DNA from: Gammaproteobacteria bacterium
Lineage (GTDB): Bacteria; Pseudomonadota; Gammaproteobacteria; Pseudomonadales; Azotimanducaceae
DNA: 48,120 nt
Reading direction: 5' to 3'
Assembly: GCA_028821125.1 (NCBI GenBank)
Contig: JAPPHD010000035.1
Location: 1 to 48,120 of the forward strand
Shown here one piece after another: positions 35,271 through 43,151 of the stretch. The position numbers were made by a program, and so were the translations under genes. Below the pieces are notes generated by a model. That model was not told the DNA's origin. It searched no databases and was given only the letters and a program-made list of their open reading frames with translations. Numbering within the stretch: position 1 is the first letter of the stretch; the number at the start of each line of letters is the position of its first letter.

Positions 35271-35801
35271 TCAACCCCCGTCGCCGTCCCGCCGCACAAT
35301 GACCTCCACCCCGTCCGACCCGCTGGAGCGCAACCGCCCGTTCCTGAGGTCGTAGACGATCGCGGAACTGGCCATGGACACGTCTTCGCCCTCCAAGACG
35401 GCGTCGTCGTAGAGCTCGATCACGTCTTCGCGGTACCGGTAGACGATGCGTCCGCCCGCACCGGTGATCGTGAAACCTTCGTTGTCGAAGGAAATGCGGG
35501 CGGGTGCGCCGGTTACAACCACGCGTTCCGGATCGTCCACCGGGCCGTGCACTTCCGCGTCGTCCGCGGTGACCCGCCACTCGGCCGAACTCATCTCGAA
35601 GCTGCCTTGAAGGTAGAGCACCCCGCCGTCTTCCCCTTCCCAGGCCCGGTCGGCCCGAATTACTATGGGCGCCTCTTCGCCCCCGGGCGAAGGTTCCGTG
35701 GCCGCCATTGAGGTCGACCCTGCAAGTACCCATGAGAAAAGCGACCAGCGGACGGCCCTGCCGATGATCGTGCACAGGTACCTGGTCCGCGAGGTGACCA
35801 A
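35271..35801 (-). CDS. LptA/OstA-like periplasmic lipid-transfer protein
   Basis: About 176 residues if the TTG at 35801 is used, giving a basic n-region and a hydrophobic segment (WSLFSWVLAGSTSMAA) as a signal peptide; the ATG at 35708 would omit it, and an ATG at 35843 is also open. The mature part is a beta-jellyroll of LptA type: GSFEMSSAEWRVTADDAEVHG, GAPARISF, VIELYDDAVLEGEDVSM, then DLRNGRLRS. Such proteins bridge the periplasm for lipid export. The proposed start overlaps the divergent lptF-type gene. Placed inside a sphingolipid locus, it is more likely dedicated than a housekeeping copy, but that is inference. Confidence 0.78.
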   Translation of the reverse strand: MVTSRTRYLCTIIGRAVRWSLFSWVLAGSTSMAATEPSPGGEEAPIVIRADRAWEGEDGGVLYLQGSFEMSSAEWRVTADDAEVHGPVDDPERVVVTGAPARISFDNEGFTITGAGGRIVYRYREDVIELYDDAVLEGEDVSMASSAIVYDLRNGRLRSSGSDGVEVIVRRDGDGG

Positions 35802-36813
35802 GCCCCTGATCGCGGTCGTGGTGCTGCTCGTCGGCATTTTCATGGCCTACAGCCTAACCCGCTTTCTCGCGGACGCAAACGAGGGCACCTTGAGCGCCTC
35901 GGCCGTTTCGACGCTGACCGGGCTCAAGGTACTGATCGCGCTGGAGGTGCTGATTCCCATCGCCCTGTACGTGGGCATGATCGTCACCCTCGGCCGCCTC
36001 TATTCGGATTACGAGATCACCGCCCTGAAGGCCGGGGGCGTCGGCGAGGGGCGCATCGTCGCGCCGGTGGTGTGGCTGTCGCTGACGGTGGCCCTGGCGG
36101 TGGGTCTGCTCTCCCTGTTCGTCCGGCCCTGGGCGTACGAGCGGCTGTACGAATTTCGCGCCGACGCCGAGGCATCCGCGGAACTGGAGGATATCGCTCC
36201 GGGGCAGTTCCACGTCTACGGCGACGAGAACCGAATGGTGTTTCTGGAGGAAAGGAACGCCGGAACCGGGGAATTCGCTGGCCTGTTCGTTCGCTCGCGG
36301 GATGCGTCGGGCCTGGAGGTGATCTCGGGGCGCCGGGGCCGTCTCGAGGCGTTCGCCAGGCCGGACGCACACCGGCTGCAACTCGAGAAGGCCTTCGTCT
36401 ACAGGCAGACGGATGACGAGGCAGACCTGATCGGCCGCTTCGGCACCTTTTCCATCTGGACGCCGACGCTGATGCCCGACCCGGTCGGCTACCGGCCGAA
36501 AGCCACCGCCACCGCGCGGCTCATGAGTTCCACAAACGCCGAAGACCGCGCGGAGCTGCAGTGGCGGCTGTCAACGGGGGTATCGACGGTGCTCCTGGCG
36601 CTGATCGCCGTGCCGCTGGGCCGCACCCGGCCGCGCGGCGGGCGCTACGGCCGCATACTGCTGGCGGTGGCAGTCTACGCGGCCTATTTCAACTTCATCG
36701 GCATCGCCCGCTCGGGCGTCGAGCAGGGGACCCTGCAGCACCTCTGGTGGGCGCCCCTGGGCCTGGGCGCGGTGGTGGCGCTCGGCCTGCTCGCTTCGCG
36801 CCGGGTTGCCTGA
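35764..36813 (+). CDS. LptF-family permease in the sphingolipid locus
   Basis: 349 residues from the ATG at 35764. Three N-terminal and three C-terminal membrane segments flank a beta-jellyroll, the LptF/LptG plan. YSDYEITALKAGGVG holds E84, the position of the coupling-helix glutamate of E. coli LptF that contacts LptB. LptF takes up lipid with LptG and LptB and passes it to LptC/LptA. No LptB or LptC gene is here, so the ATPase must be shared. The first 38 bases overlap the LptA-like reading frame on the other strand. Confidence 0.88.
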   Translation: MIVHRYLVREVTKPLIAVVVLLVGIFMAYSLTRFLADANEGTLSASAVSTLTGLKVLIALEVLIPIALYVGMIVTLGRLYSDYEITALKAGGVGEGRIVAPVVWLSLTVALAVGLLSLFVRPWAYERLYEFRADAEASAELEDIAPGQFHVYGDENRMVFLEERNAGTGEFAGLFVRSRDASGLEVISGRRGRLEAFARPDAHRLQLEKAFVYRQTDDEADLIGRFGTFSIWTPTLMPDPVGYRPKATATARLMSSTNAEDRAELQWRLSTGVSTVLLALIAVPLGRTRPRGGRYGRILLAVAVYAAYFNFIGIARSGVEQGTLQHLWWAPLGLGAVVALGLLASRRVA

Positions 36814-36835
36814 CGATCGGAGCCGGTGGGTGGGC

Positions 36836-37891
36836 ATGCTCGACCGCCATCTGTTCCTCTCCCTGATTCGGGGAGGCAGCCCCGTGCTGTTGGGGCTCGT
36901 CGGGCTGTTCGCCTTCATCGAGCTGGCCGAGCAACTGGAAGACGTCGGCAAGGGCACGTTCAGCAGCCTCGATGCACTGCGCATCGTCGCCTTTTCCATT
37001 CCCCGGATCGGCATCGACGTATTGCCGGTGACCTGCCTGCTCGGCACCGTGGTCGGGCTCGGCGCATTGGCCAGCCAATCCGAGATCACCGCCATGCGTG
37101 CCGGCGGCGTGAGTGTCGCGCGGCTCGCCCGGCCGCTTTTCGGCCTGCTCGGCATCCTCATCGTGTCGGTGGCCGCGGTTCAGCAGTACGTCATCCCCGA
37201 CTTCGAACGCCGCTCGGCGTCGCTTCGCGCCCACGCCCTCACCGGCACATCCGTTCAGGGCAACGAACACTGGACAAGGAGCGGGTCGAGCCTGGTGCGC
37301 GTCGGCGACGTGCGCTACGGCATGATCCCACTGGACATCGAGATCTACGAATTTGACGCCGGCGGCGGCATCGTGCGCCTGACCCAGGCCGCCAGCGCCG
37401 ACGTGATCAGCGCCAACGAGTGGCTGTTGCACGATGTGACCGTCACGCGGCTCGATGCGGACGAGGCCGTGCGGAGCCGCGCGGACCGGTTGCCCTGGCA
37501 GAACCGTATCGGCGCCGAGCGGCTTCTTGCTTTCGTCCAGGCCGAGCACGCGCTGGCGCCCGCCGACCTCTTCGACTACATCGGCTACCTTGACGACAAC
37601 GGCCTGGACACGCACCGGTACCGCTTGCTGCTCTGGCAACAGTTGAGCCTGCCTCTCGGGCTCGCCGCCATGGCGCTGTTGGGCGTTCCCTTCGTCACCG
37701 GCTCGACACGCGCCATGCCGCTCGGCGCGCGCATTACCCTGGGCGGTGCGATCGGCATTGCCTTCTACCTGCTGGAGCGAACGGTTACCCAGTTCGGGTT
37801 GCTGTATCAGCTCCCGGCCGCGCCCACGAGCCTCACACCGAATGTGCTTGCCCTCGGCGTGGCGCTGCTTGCGCTCGTCCGGCGGCGCTGA
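36836..37891 (+). CDS. LptG-family permease in the sphingolipid locus
   Basis: 351 residues; the ATG at 36836 gives the classic MLDRHLFLSL start, 22 bases after the LptF stop, with a GGTGGG-rich leader. It has the same six-segment plan with a jellyroll. SQSEITAMRAGG carries E83 in the coupling helix, matching the glutamate of LptG that meets LptB. It ends with no base between its stop and that of the convergent phosphoesterase. It most likely forms a heterodimer with the LptF-family neighbour. Confidence 0.87.
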   Translation: MLDRHLFLSLIRGGSPVLLGLVGLFAFIELAEQLEDVGKGTFSSLDALRIVAFSIPRIGIDVLPVTCLLGTVVGLGALASQSEITAMRAGGVSVARLARPLFGLLGILIVSVAAVQQYVIPDFERRSASLRAHALTGTSVQGNEHWTRSGSSLVRVGDVRYGMIPLDIEIYEFDAGGGIVRLTQAASADVISANEWLLHDVTVTRLDADEAVRSRADRLPWQNRIGAERLLAFVQAEHALAPADLFDYIGYLDDNGLDTHRYRLLLWQQLSLPLGLAAMALLGVPFVTGSTRAMPLGARITLGGAIGIAFYLLERTVTQFGLLYQLPAAPTSLTPNVLALGVALLALVRRR

Positions 37892-38758
37892 TCAGGCGGG
37901 AAAGGCGAGTGCTTGAGTCTCCACGACGGCGAAGCCGTCCGGGGTTCGGCAATGCAGGTGCATCTCCAGGCGCCATCCCCGTTCGTTGCGCGATATGTCG
38001 AAACAGCGGAACGGCGCATCGGATTTCGACGCGGACCCGGTCGCGAACACCGGCACCGCGCCCTGCCGGTAGAACCTGTTGAAGTGGCCGTGGCCATGCA
38101 GCACCAGGTGCGCCATGCCCACGGCCGGCGCCAGGTGCTGCGTGTCTTTCAGCGCCTTGCGCTCCGGTATCGCCCCAGGCGCCGGCGGATGGTGGATCGC
38201 CAGAATGTTGAGGCTCCCGGGCGGTGCACAGGCCAGGCGCTCCGTCAGCCGCCCGCACTGTTCGCGGCCCAGCTCACCGGTCGCCATGAATACCGGGGTC
38301 GGCAACCCGGTGTTGAGGCCGTGAATCTCGACGCCGTCAATGCCCAGACGGGTGGGAAACCCGGCCCAGTGGCCCGGTTCGCCGTTCGAGCCCGGCGCAA
38401 TCCGCAGGTATTCGCCCCAATGCGCCTCCACCGCCGCCCAGGAATCCGCCCGGTAGACATCGTGGTTGCCGGGCACCACGAAGACGTTTTCCGGGGGCCC
38501 CAGCGCCTTGAGCCAGTGGGCCGCCTCCTCGATTTCCGCCGGCAAACCCAGGTGCACCAGGTCTCCCGTGACGACAATCACGTCCGGGCGCAGCGAAGTG
38601 ATCAGCCCGCAGAGTTCGTCCAGCGTGGCGCGCAGGTGCCGATGCCGCCTCCGGAACCGCCAGGAGGCGTGGCCCAGCCGGCGTTTCCCGACAAAATGTG
38701 CGGGCGGAATGCCTTCGAGGCTGGTCAGGTGAGGGTCGGAAATGTGGATCAAGCGCAT
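37892..38758 (-). CDS. Cytosolic metallophosphoesterase (class III type)
   Basis: 288 residues from the ATG at 38758; the ATG 12 bases upstream is close to AAGGGA and could also serve. All calcineurin-like motifs are intact: ISDPHL, VTGDLVHLG, VPGNHDVYR, AIHHPP and LHGHGH. There is no signal peptide. Relatives include CpdA-like and UDP-diacylglucosamine hydrolase-like enzymes. Here it may dephosphorylate a headgroup intermediate. It is divergent from the CDP-alcohol transferase gene, only 39 bases apart. Confidence 0.88.
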   Translation of the reverse strand: MRLIHISDPHLTSLEGIPPAHFVGKRRLGHASWRFRRRHRHLRATLDELCGLITSLRPDVIVVTGDLVHLGLPAEIEEAAHWLKALGPPENVFVVPGNHDVYRADSWAAVEAHWGEYLRIAPGSNGEPGHWAGFPTRLGIDGVEIHGLNTGLPTPVFMATGELGREQCGRLTERLACAPPGSLNILAIHHPPAPGAIPERKALKDTQHLAPAVGMAHLVLHGHGHFNRFYRQGAVPVFATGSASKSDAPFRCFDISRNERGWRLEMHLHCRTPDGFAVVETQALAFPA

Positions 38759-38797
38759 AGGGTGGCACATAATCCCTTTTTTGTTCCGTAACTTGCA

Positions 38798-39979
38798 ATG
38801 ACAATTGCGTTGATCGTCGGCAGCTCGGAAGAACGTCTGTGGGGGCTGACCGGCCGCGAACGGATTGCCCGCCAGCTTCGGCAGATCGGGGGCATCGCGC
38901 GGGTCCAGGACCTGAACGCGGCCCCCGACACCGAAGCGGTGCTCGTTCTGCGTGCCGATTATGCCTACGATCTGCCCACGCTCACAGGGTTGCTCCGTCG
39001 CGAAGGGTTGCTGATGGATGGGCCCGTACCGGCGGCGGCCCATGTCGGTCGGGCGGTCGCCGCCACAGCCGCCGACATCGTGCAAGGTTCCACCCTGCCG
39101 AAACCGGCCCCCTCGATTCCAGTCATCGATGCGGGCGAGCTCGATGCCTTCGAGGCAGACCTGCGCAAGACGGAGCCGCCGTTGCTCCAGCCCATTACCG
39201 CCGCGAACGCGAGCGCGCTGGAAAACCGCCTGTACGGCATCTCCTACAAGGGCATCACCGACTTCATCACCAAGTGGTGGTGGCCGGTTCCGGCCAAGGC
39301 CATGGTACGCATCTGCGCCAACGGCGGCATCACACCCAACGCCGTCACCTGCACCGGCTTCGCCCTGATGCTGGCCACCTGCTGGCTGTTCCACCAGGGC
39401 TTCTATCTCTGGGGCCTCCTGCTCGGCTGGTTCATGACCTACCTGGATACCGTGGACGGCAAGCTCGCCCGGGTCACCGTGCAGTCGAGCCGTTTCGGGC
39501 ACTGGCTCGACCACGGCATGGACATCCTGCACCCGCCGTTCTGGTACTGGCTGTGGGGGCTGTCGCTGGCGGGCTTCGAGCCCCGGCTCGGCTTCGGCAT
39601 TGAGGCGCTGATGGTATTCATCCTGGCCGGCTATGCCGGCGGGCGCCTGATCGAAGGGGCGTTCCATGGGCTGGGGTCCGTCAGCCTGTTCGCCTGGCGG
39701 CCGTTCGATGCCTGGTTCCGGCTGTTCACGGCCCGCCGCAATCCCTGCCTGCTGCTGTTGACCGCGGGCTGGCTGGTGAACGAACCGGGTCTCGGTTTCG
39801 AGCTGGTGGCCTTCTGGACCCTGCTCTCCAGCATCGTCATGCTCGGCAGGCTGGCGCTTGCCTGTTGCGTGCGCATCACCCGCGGCCCGCTGACTTCCTG
39901 GCTGGCCCAGGAAGACGCCCCGCACAAGCATCCGAGAAGCTTCCGCACGTTCTCCTCGACCCGGCGCGCCTATGGCTGA
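38798..39979 (+). CDS. CDP-alcohol phosphotransferase with a degenerate N-terminal nucleotidyltransferase-like domain
   Basis: 393 residues. The C-terminal membrane domain (about 150-385) carries the full signature: D217, D220-G221, A224-R225, G234, D238 and D242. Residues 1-135 look like a reduced NTP-transferase domain (LIVGSS, LTGRERIARQL, VLRADYAY) without its GxGxR loop. The pairing recalls archaeal and bacterial IPCT/DIPPS fusions, which make and use CDP-inositol. In this locus it is the best candidate for adding a phospho-alcohol headgroup to ceramide. It overlaps the next gene by eight bases. Confidence 0.87.
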   Translation: MTIALIVGSSEERLWGLTGRERIARQLRQIGGIARVQDLNAAPDTEAVLVLRADYAYDLPTLTGLLRREGLLMDGPVPAAAHVGRAVAATAADIVQGSTLPKPAPSIPVIDAGELDAFEADLRKTEPPLLQPITAANASALENRLYGISYKGITDFITKWWWPVPAKAMVRICANGGITPNAVTCTGFALMLATCWLFHQGFYLWGLLLGWFMTYLDTVDGKLARVTVQSSRFGHWLDHGMDILHPPFWYWLWGLSLAGFEPRLGFGIEALMVFILAGYAGGRLIEGAFHGLGSVSLFAWRPFDAWFRLFTARRNPCLLLLTAGWLVNEPGLGFELVAFWTLLSSIVMLGRLALACCVRITRGPLTSWLAQEDAPHKHPRSFRTFSSTRRAYG

Positions 39980-40808
39980 AGAACTTGCCGTACCCGCGAT
40001 TCTCGAGGCGCCGGCCGACCCGGCCCTGGCGGGCGTGCTCGCGAAGCTGCATGGGCGCTACGGCGACGGCATCGATGCCGTCGTGCTGTACGGTTCCTGG
40101 CTGCGCGGCAACTCGGAGGCGATGCCGGACCTGTACGTGCTGCTGGACCGGTACCCGCCTTCACCACGCCTGGACCGCTGGCTCGGCGTGCTGCTGCCGC
40201 CCAACGTCTACCTGGTGGCAGACGGCGACCTGCGCGCGAAAGTCACCGTGCTGCGCACCCATCAGTTGCTGAACGCGGTTACCGCGGACTTCCATCCCTA
40301 CTTCTGGGCGCGGTTCCTGCAACCCTGCCGCCTCATCCGTTGCCGCAACGGGGAGACCAGGGCGCGGCTCGGCCACATTGCCCGAACGTCCGCTCGCCGC
40401 CTGCTCGATGCCATGGGTTCGCCGGATACCTTGACGACTTCCGCTGCCTACTGGCAAGCCGTCTTCAAACGCACCTACGCCGCCGAACTGCGCTCGGAGC
40501 GACCCGGCAAGTACGGCGAGATCTACGAGGCGAATCAGGGCTACTACGACGCGCTATTCAATGCCCGGGGCGACGGGCAGGGCCGCCCCTTCCTCTGGCG
40601 GTTCCGTCAGGCGGCCGGCAAGGCGCTGTCCGCGGCCCGTATCGTCAAGTCTGCGTTAACCTTCGAGGATCCGGTCGGCTACATGCTGTGGAAGCTGGAA
40701 CGACACTCGGGAGTGCGCATCGAGGCCACGGAGCGGCAGCGGCGCTACCCGTTGCTGTTCGCCTGGCCGCTGGTCTGGCGGCTGTACCGCGCAGGGGCTT
40801 TCAGGTGA
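39972..40808 (+). CDS. Nucleotidyltransferase-fold protein with an incomplete metal site
   Basis: 278 residues. LYGSWLRGNSEAMPDLYVL is a MNT-type nucleotidyltransferase motif: G41-S42 and D53 are present, but the second acidic residue is tyrosine (D53-L-Y55 in place of DxD/E). A helical C-terminal half follows (KRTYAAELRSERPGKYG, QAAGKALSAARIVK). The missing residue suggests either altered chemistry or a non-catalytic partner for the CDP-alcohol transferase, whose gene overlaps it. It converges on spt with an eight-base overlap. Confidence 0.75.
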   Translation: MAEELAVPAILEAPADPALAGVLAKLHGRYGDGIDAVVLYGSWLRGNSEAMPDLYVLLDRYPPSPRLDRWLGVLLPPNVYLVADGDLRAKVTVLRTHQLLNAVTADFHPYFWARFLQPCRLIRCRNGETRARLGHIARTSARRLLDAMGSPDTLTTSAAYWQAVFKRTYAAELRSERPGKYGEIYEANQGYYDALFNARGDGQGRPFLWRFRQAAGKALSAARIVKSALTFEDPVGYMLWKLERHSGVRIEATERQRRYPLLFAWPLVWRLYRAGAFR

Positions 40809-41988
40809 GTTCCGGCGACTCCACGACCACCCGCCGGGTAACCCGGACGATCTCGTCGATCTGCGCATCGGTATGGGCGGCGCTCACGCTCATGCGCAAC
40901 AGGCTCGACCCGGCGGGCGCCGCCGGCGGCAGCATCAGGTTGACGTAGACCCCTTCCCGCAGCATGCCATTCCACGCCGCCAGCGCCCCGGCCCGGTCGC
41001 CGAGACGTATGGCCAGCACCGGGGAAGGCGTATCGCCCACCTGCAATCCGAGCTGCGTCAGGCCCTCACGCAGCCTCGTAGCGTTACGCCACAGGCGGGC
41101 CCTCAGTTCCGGCCGCGTACGTATCGCGCGCAGGGCCGACCTCGTGCATTCGACCACCGCCGGAGAGGGTGAAGCGGTGAACATGTAGGGGCGGCTCCTG
41201 TAGGGAAAGAGCGCCAGTTCCTCGTGCCGGCTGACACAGAAACCACCCGTGGTGCCCAGACTCTTGCTGAACGTGCCCATGATGAAGTCGACGTCGTCGA
41301 GCACGCCCGCCTCCTCCGCCAGGCCAAGCCCCTTCTCGCCGAGGACGCCGAAGGAATGGGCTTCGTCGACGAACAGGCAGGCGCCGTGCCGCGCCTTGAT
41401 CTCGACGATCTCCGCGATGGGCGCCCGGTCTCCGAGAACGCCGTAGAGCCCTTCGATGACCACCAGCGTACGCCCGGCCTGCTCGCCGAGCCGCCCAAGC
41501 CGCCTGTCGAGGCTGGCCGGGTCGTTGTGGCGGAAGGTGAACACCTTCGCGGGACACAGGCGGCACCCGTCGAACAGGCTCGCGTGGGCGTCCGCATCGA
41601 GCAGCACCGCATCGTCGGGCCCGAGGAGCGCCGCCAGGGAACCCAGGTTGGCGGCATAGCCTGTGGAGAACACCACAGCGCTGGGGTACCCGTAGAAATC
41701 GGCCAGTTCGGCCTCCAGCGCCCGGTGGCCGGCGTAGGTGCCGTTGGCCATGCGCGAGCCCGTTGTGCCCGTTCCCGCCTCGGAAAGGGCTGCCCGCCCG
41801 GCGGCTATGCCCTGCTCGTCGAACGTGAGCCCGAGGTAGTTGTTGGTGCCCGCCAGGATCGTCGGGCGGCCGTTGACGATGCCTTCGGTCGCCGAGTTGA
41901 GGCCTTCTACAACCACCGAGGTCGGGTCGATCTCGCCGAGCCCGCGGCGCAACTCGGCAACCTCCCGAAACTTTTCCAGCAGCTTCAC
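40801..41988 (-). CDS. spt: Serine palmitoyltransferase (alpha-oxoamine synthase family)
   Basis: 395 residues from the GTG at 41988, which overlaps the ACP stop (GTGA). DEAHSFG (208-214) and PLP lysine K242 in GTFSKSLGTTGG are intact. The domain follows the alpha-oxoamine synthase pattern shared by Spt, KBL and BioF. Close linkage to ACP, CerR-like and acyl-ACP synthetase genes supports Spt over the alternatives: it condenses serine with an acyl thioester to 3-ketosphinganine. In Caulobacter the same four genes lie side by side. Cytosolic. Confidence 0.9.
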   Translation of the reverse strand: MKLLEKFREVAELRRGLGEIDPTSVVVEGLNSATEGIVNGRPTILAGTNNYLGLTFDEQGIAAGRAALSEAGTGTTGSRMANGTYAGHRALEAELADFYGYPSAVVFSTGYAANLGSLAALLGPDDAVLLDADAHASLFDGCRLCPAKVFTFRHNDPASLDRRLGRLGEQAGRTLVVIEGLYGVLGDRAPIAEIVEIKARHGACLFVDEAHSFGVLGEKGLGLAEEAGVLDDVDFIMGTFSKSLGTTGGFCVSRHEELALFPYRSRPYMFTASPSPAVVECTRSALRAIRTRPELRARLWRNATRLREGLTQLGLQVGDTPSPVLAIRLGDRAGALAAWNGMLREGVYVNLMLPPAAPAGSSLLRMSVSAAHTDAQIDEIVRVTRRVVVESPELT

Positions 41989-42218
41989 GCCAGGGCTCCC
42001 CGCACGGCCACCGCCAATTGGCGGATGGTCCGCACATCGGCAAGGGCTTCCTGCTCGATGACGATGTCGAAGTGGTCTTCCACTTCCATGATGAACTCCA
42101 TGACCTGGGCCGAGGCGAGCGCCAGCCCGTCGAGCAGGTCGGTCTCCGCGTCGACCGGGCCGTCGAGGGTTACGCTGCGAGCCAGCACATCGCACAGGGT
42201 CTGCTCGATCGAATCCAT
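41985..42218 (-). CDS. Dedicated acyl carrier protein of the sphingolipid operon
   Basis: 77 residues from the ATG at 42218, preceded by GGTGGGTGAG and one base after the CerR-like stop. The likely phosphopantetheine serine is S36 in GLALASAQVMEF, in the usual position although the common DSL triplet reads ALAS. Acidic, all-helical, ends with QLAVAVRGALA. It should present the fatty acyl chain from the ligase to Spt. An ATG five codons upstream exists but overlaps the previous gene. Confidence 0.88.
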   Translation of the reverse strand: MDSIEQTLCDVLARSVTLDGPVDAETDLLDGLALASAQVMEFIMEVEDHFDIVIEQEALADVRTIRQLAVAVRGALA

Positions 42219-42219
42219 C

Positions 42220-43140
42220 TCACCCACCGTCATACATCTGTTGCAATCCGCCGGTCAGGTCATAGCGGGGCCGCCACCCGGTGATCGTGCCGAAGGTGCC
42301 GTCGGCGCCGGTCCAGCACTCCCGGGTCAGTTCCCGCACCTTGCCCGGCGTCAGCATCGGTGCATAGCCGAACAGCTTCGAGGCGGCCAGGTTCACCCTG
42401 GCCATGCCGTCCAAGAGGGCGGCCGGCACCACGACCGTTCTGCTGCGCGGCGCGCCCGCCGCACAGGCGATGGCGGGCCAATCGTAGCCGTCCGGCGTGC
42501 CGTCGTCGATCTCGAAACGGCCATGCCGGCACCGGCCCGGGTCGCGCAGCCAGGCGATTATCGCCTCGGCAAGGTCGTCGACATGCAGAAACGCCAGGCG
42601 CTGATTCCGGTTGCCGGGGATGACCGTCAAGCCGCGGCGCATCCAGTCGAACAGCGGCCGCATTTCCACCTCGCCCGGGCCGTAAACGGCAGGCGGGCGC
42701 AGTATCGTGTGGTCGAGATGCGGCCAGGCACCGAGCACTTCCTCTCCGGCCCGCTTGCTCGACGCGTAGTCGGACAACTCGGGTTGCCGGGCGGCAAGGC
42801 TGGAGACCAGGAGCAGGGACGGGGGCTGCGCCTGGGCGTCGATGGCCGTACAGAGATTGGCCACGGCATCGATGTTGACGTCCCTGAAGTCTTCGAAGCG
42901 GCGGCCCCGAACCGCGCCGGCCAGGTGCACCACCGCATCGACGCCTGCCAACGCCTCACGGAGACCCTGCACATCGCCAAGGGAGACCCGCCAGGGCCGA
43001 ATGCCGGCCCTCAACGGCTTTTCCGACCTCACGATCGCCCGCACATCGGCGCACAGATCGAGCAGTTTGGCGGAAAGACGCCCACCGATGAACCCGGTGA
43101 GCCCGGTGACGGCGATGGTTCCGTGGAGGCGGTTGTTCAC
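42220..43140 (-). CDS. cerR: NAD(P)-dependent epimerase/dehydratase-like reductase, CerR-type (3-ketosphinganine/ceramide reductase)
   Basis: 306 residues from a GTG. Rossmann glycines G13, G16 and G19 lie in TGLTGFIGG; Y125 and K129 (YASSK) and S113 complete the extended SDR active site. Caulobacter CerR, which reduces the 3-keto group, is of this fold and sits in the same gene order. It follows the acyl-ACP synthetase by 11 bases. The name rests on context as well as fold. Confidence 0.85.
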   Translation of the reverse strand: MNNRLHGTIAVTGLTGFIGGRLSAKLLDLCADVRAIVRSEKPLRAGIRPWRVSLGDVQGLREALAGVDAVVHLAGAVRGRRFEDFRDVNIDAVANLCTAIDAQAQPPSLLLVSSLAARQPELSDYASSKRAGEEVLGAWPHLDHTILRPPAVYGPGEVEMRPLFDWMRRGLTVIPGNRNQRLAFLHVDDLAEAIIAWLRDPGRCRHGRFEIDDGTPDGYDWPAIACAAGAPRSRTVVVPAALLDGMARVNLAASKLFGYAPMLTPGKVRELTRECWTGADGTFGTITGWRPRYDLTGGLQQMYDGG

Positions 43141-43151
43141 CTCCGGCCGGA

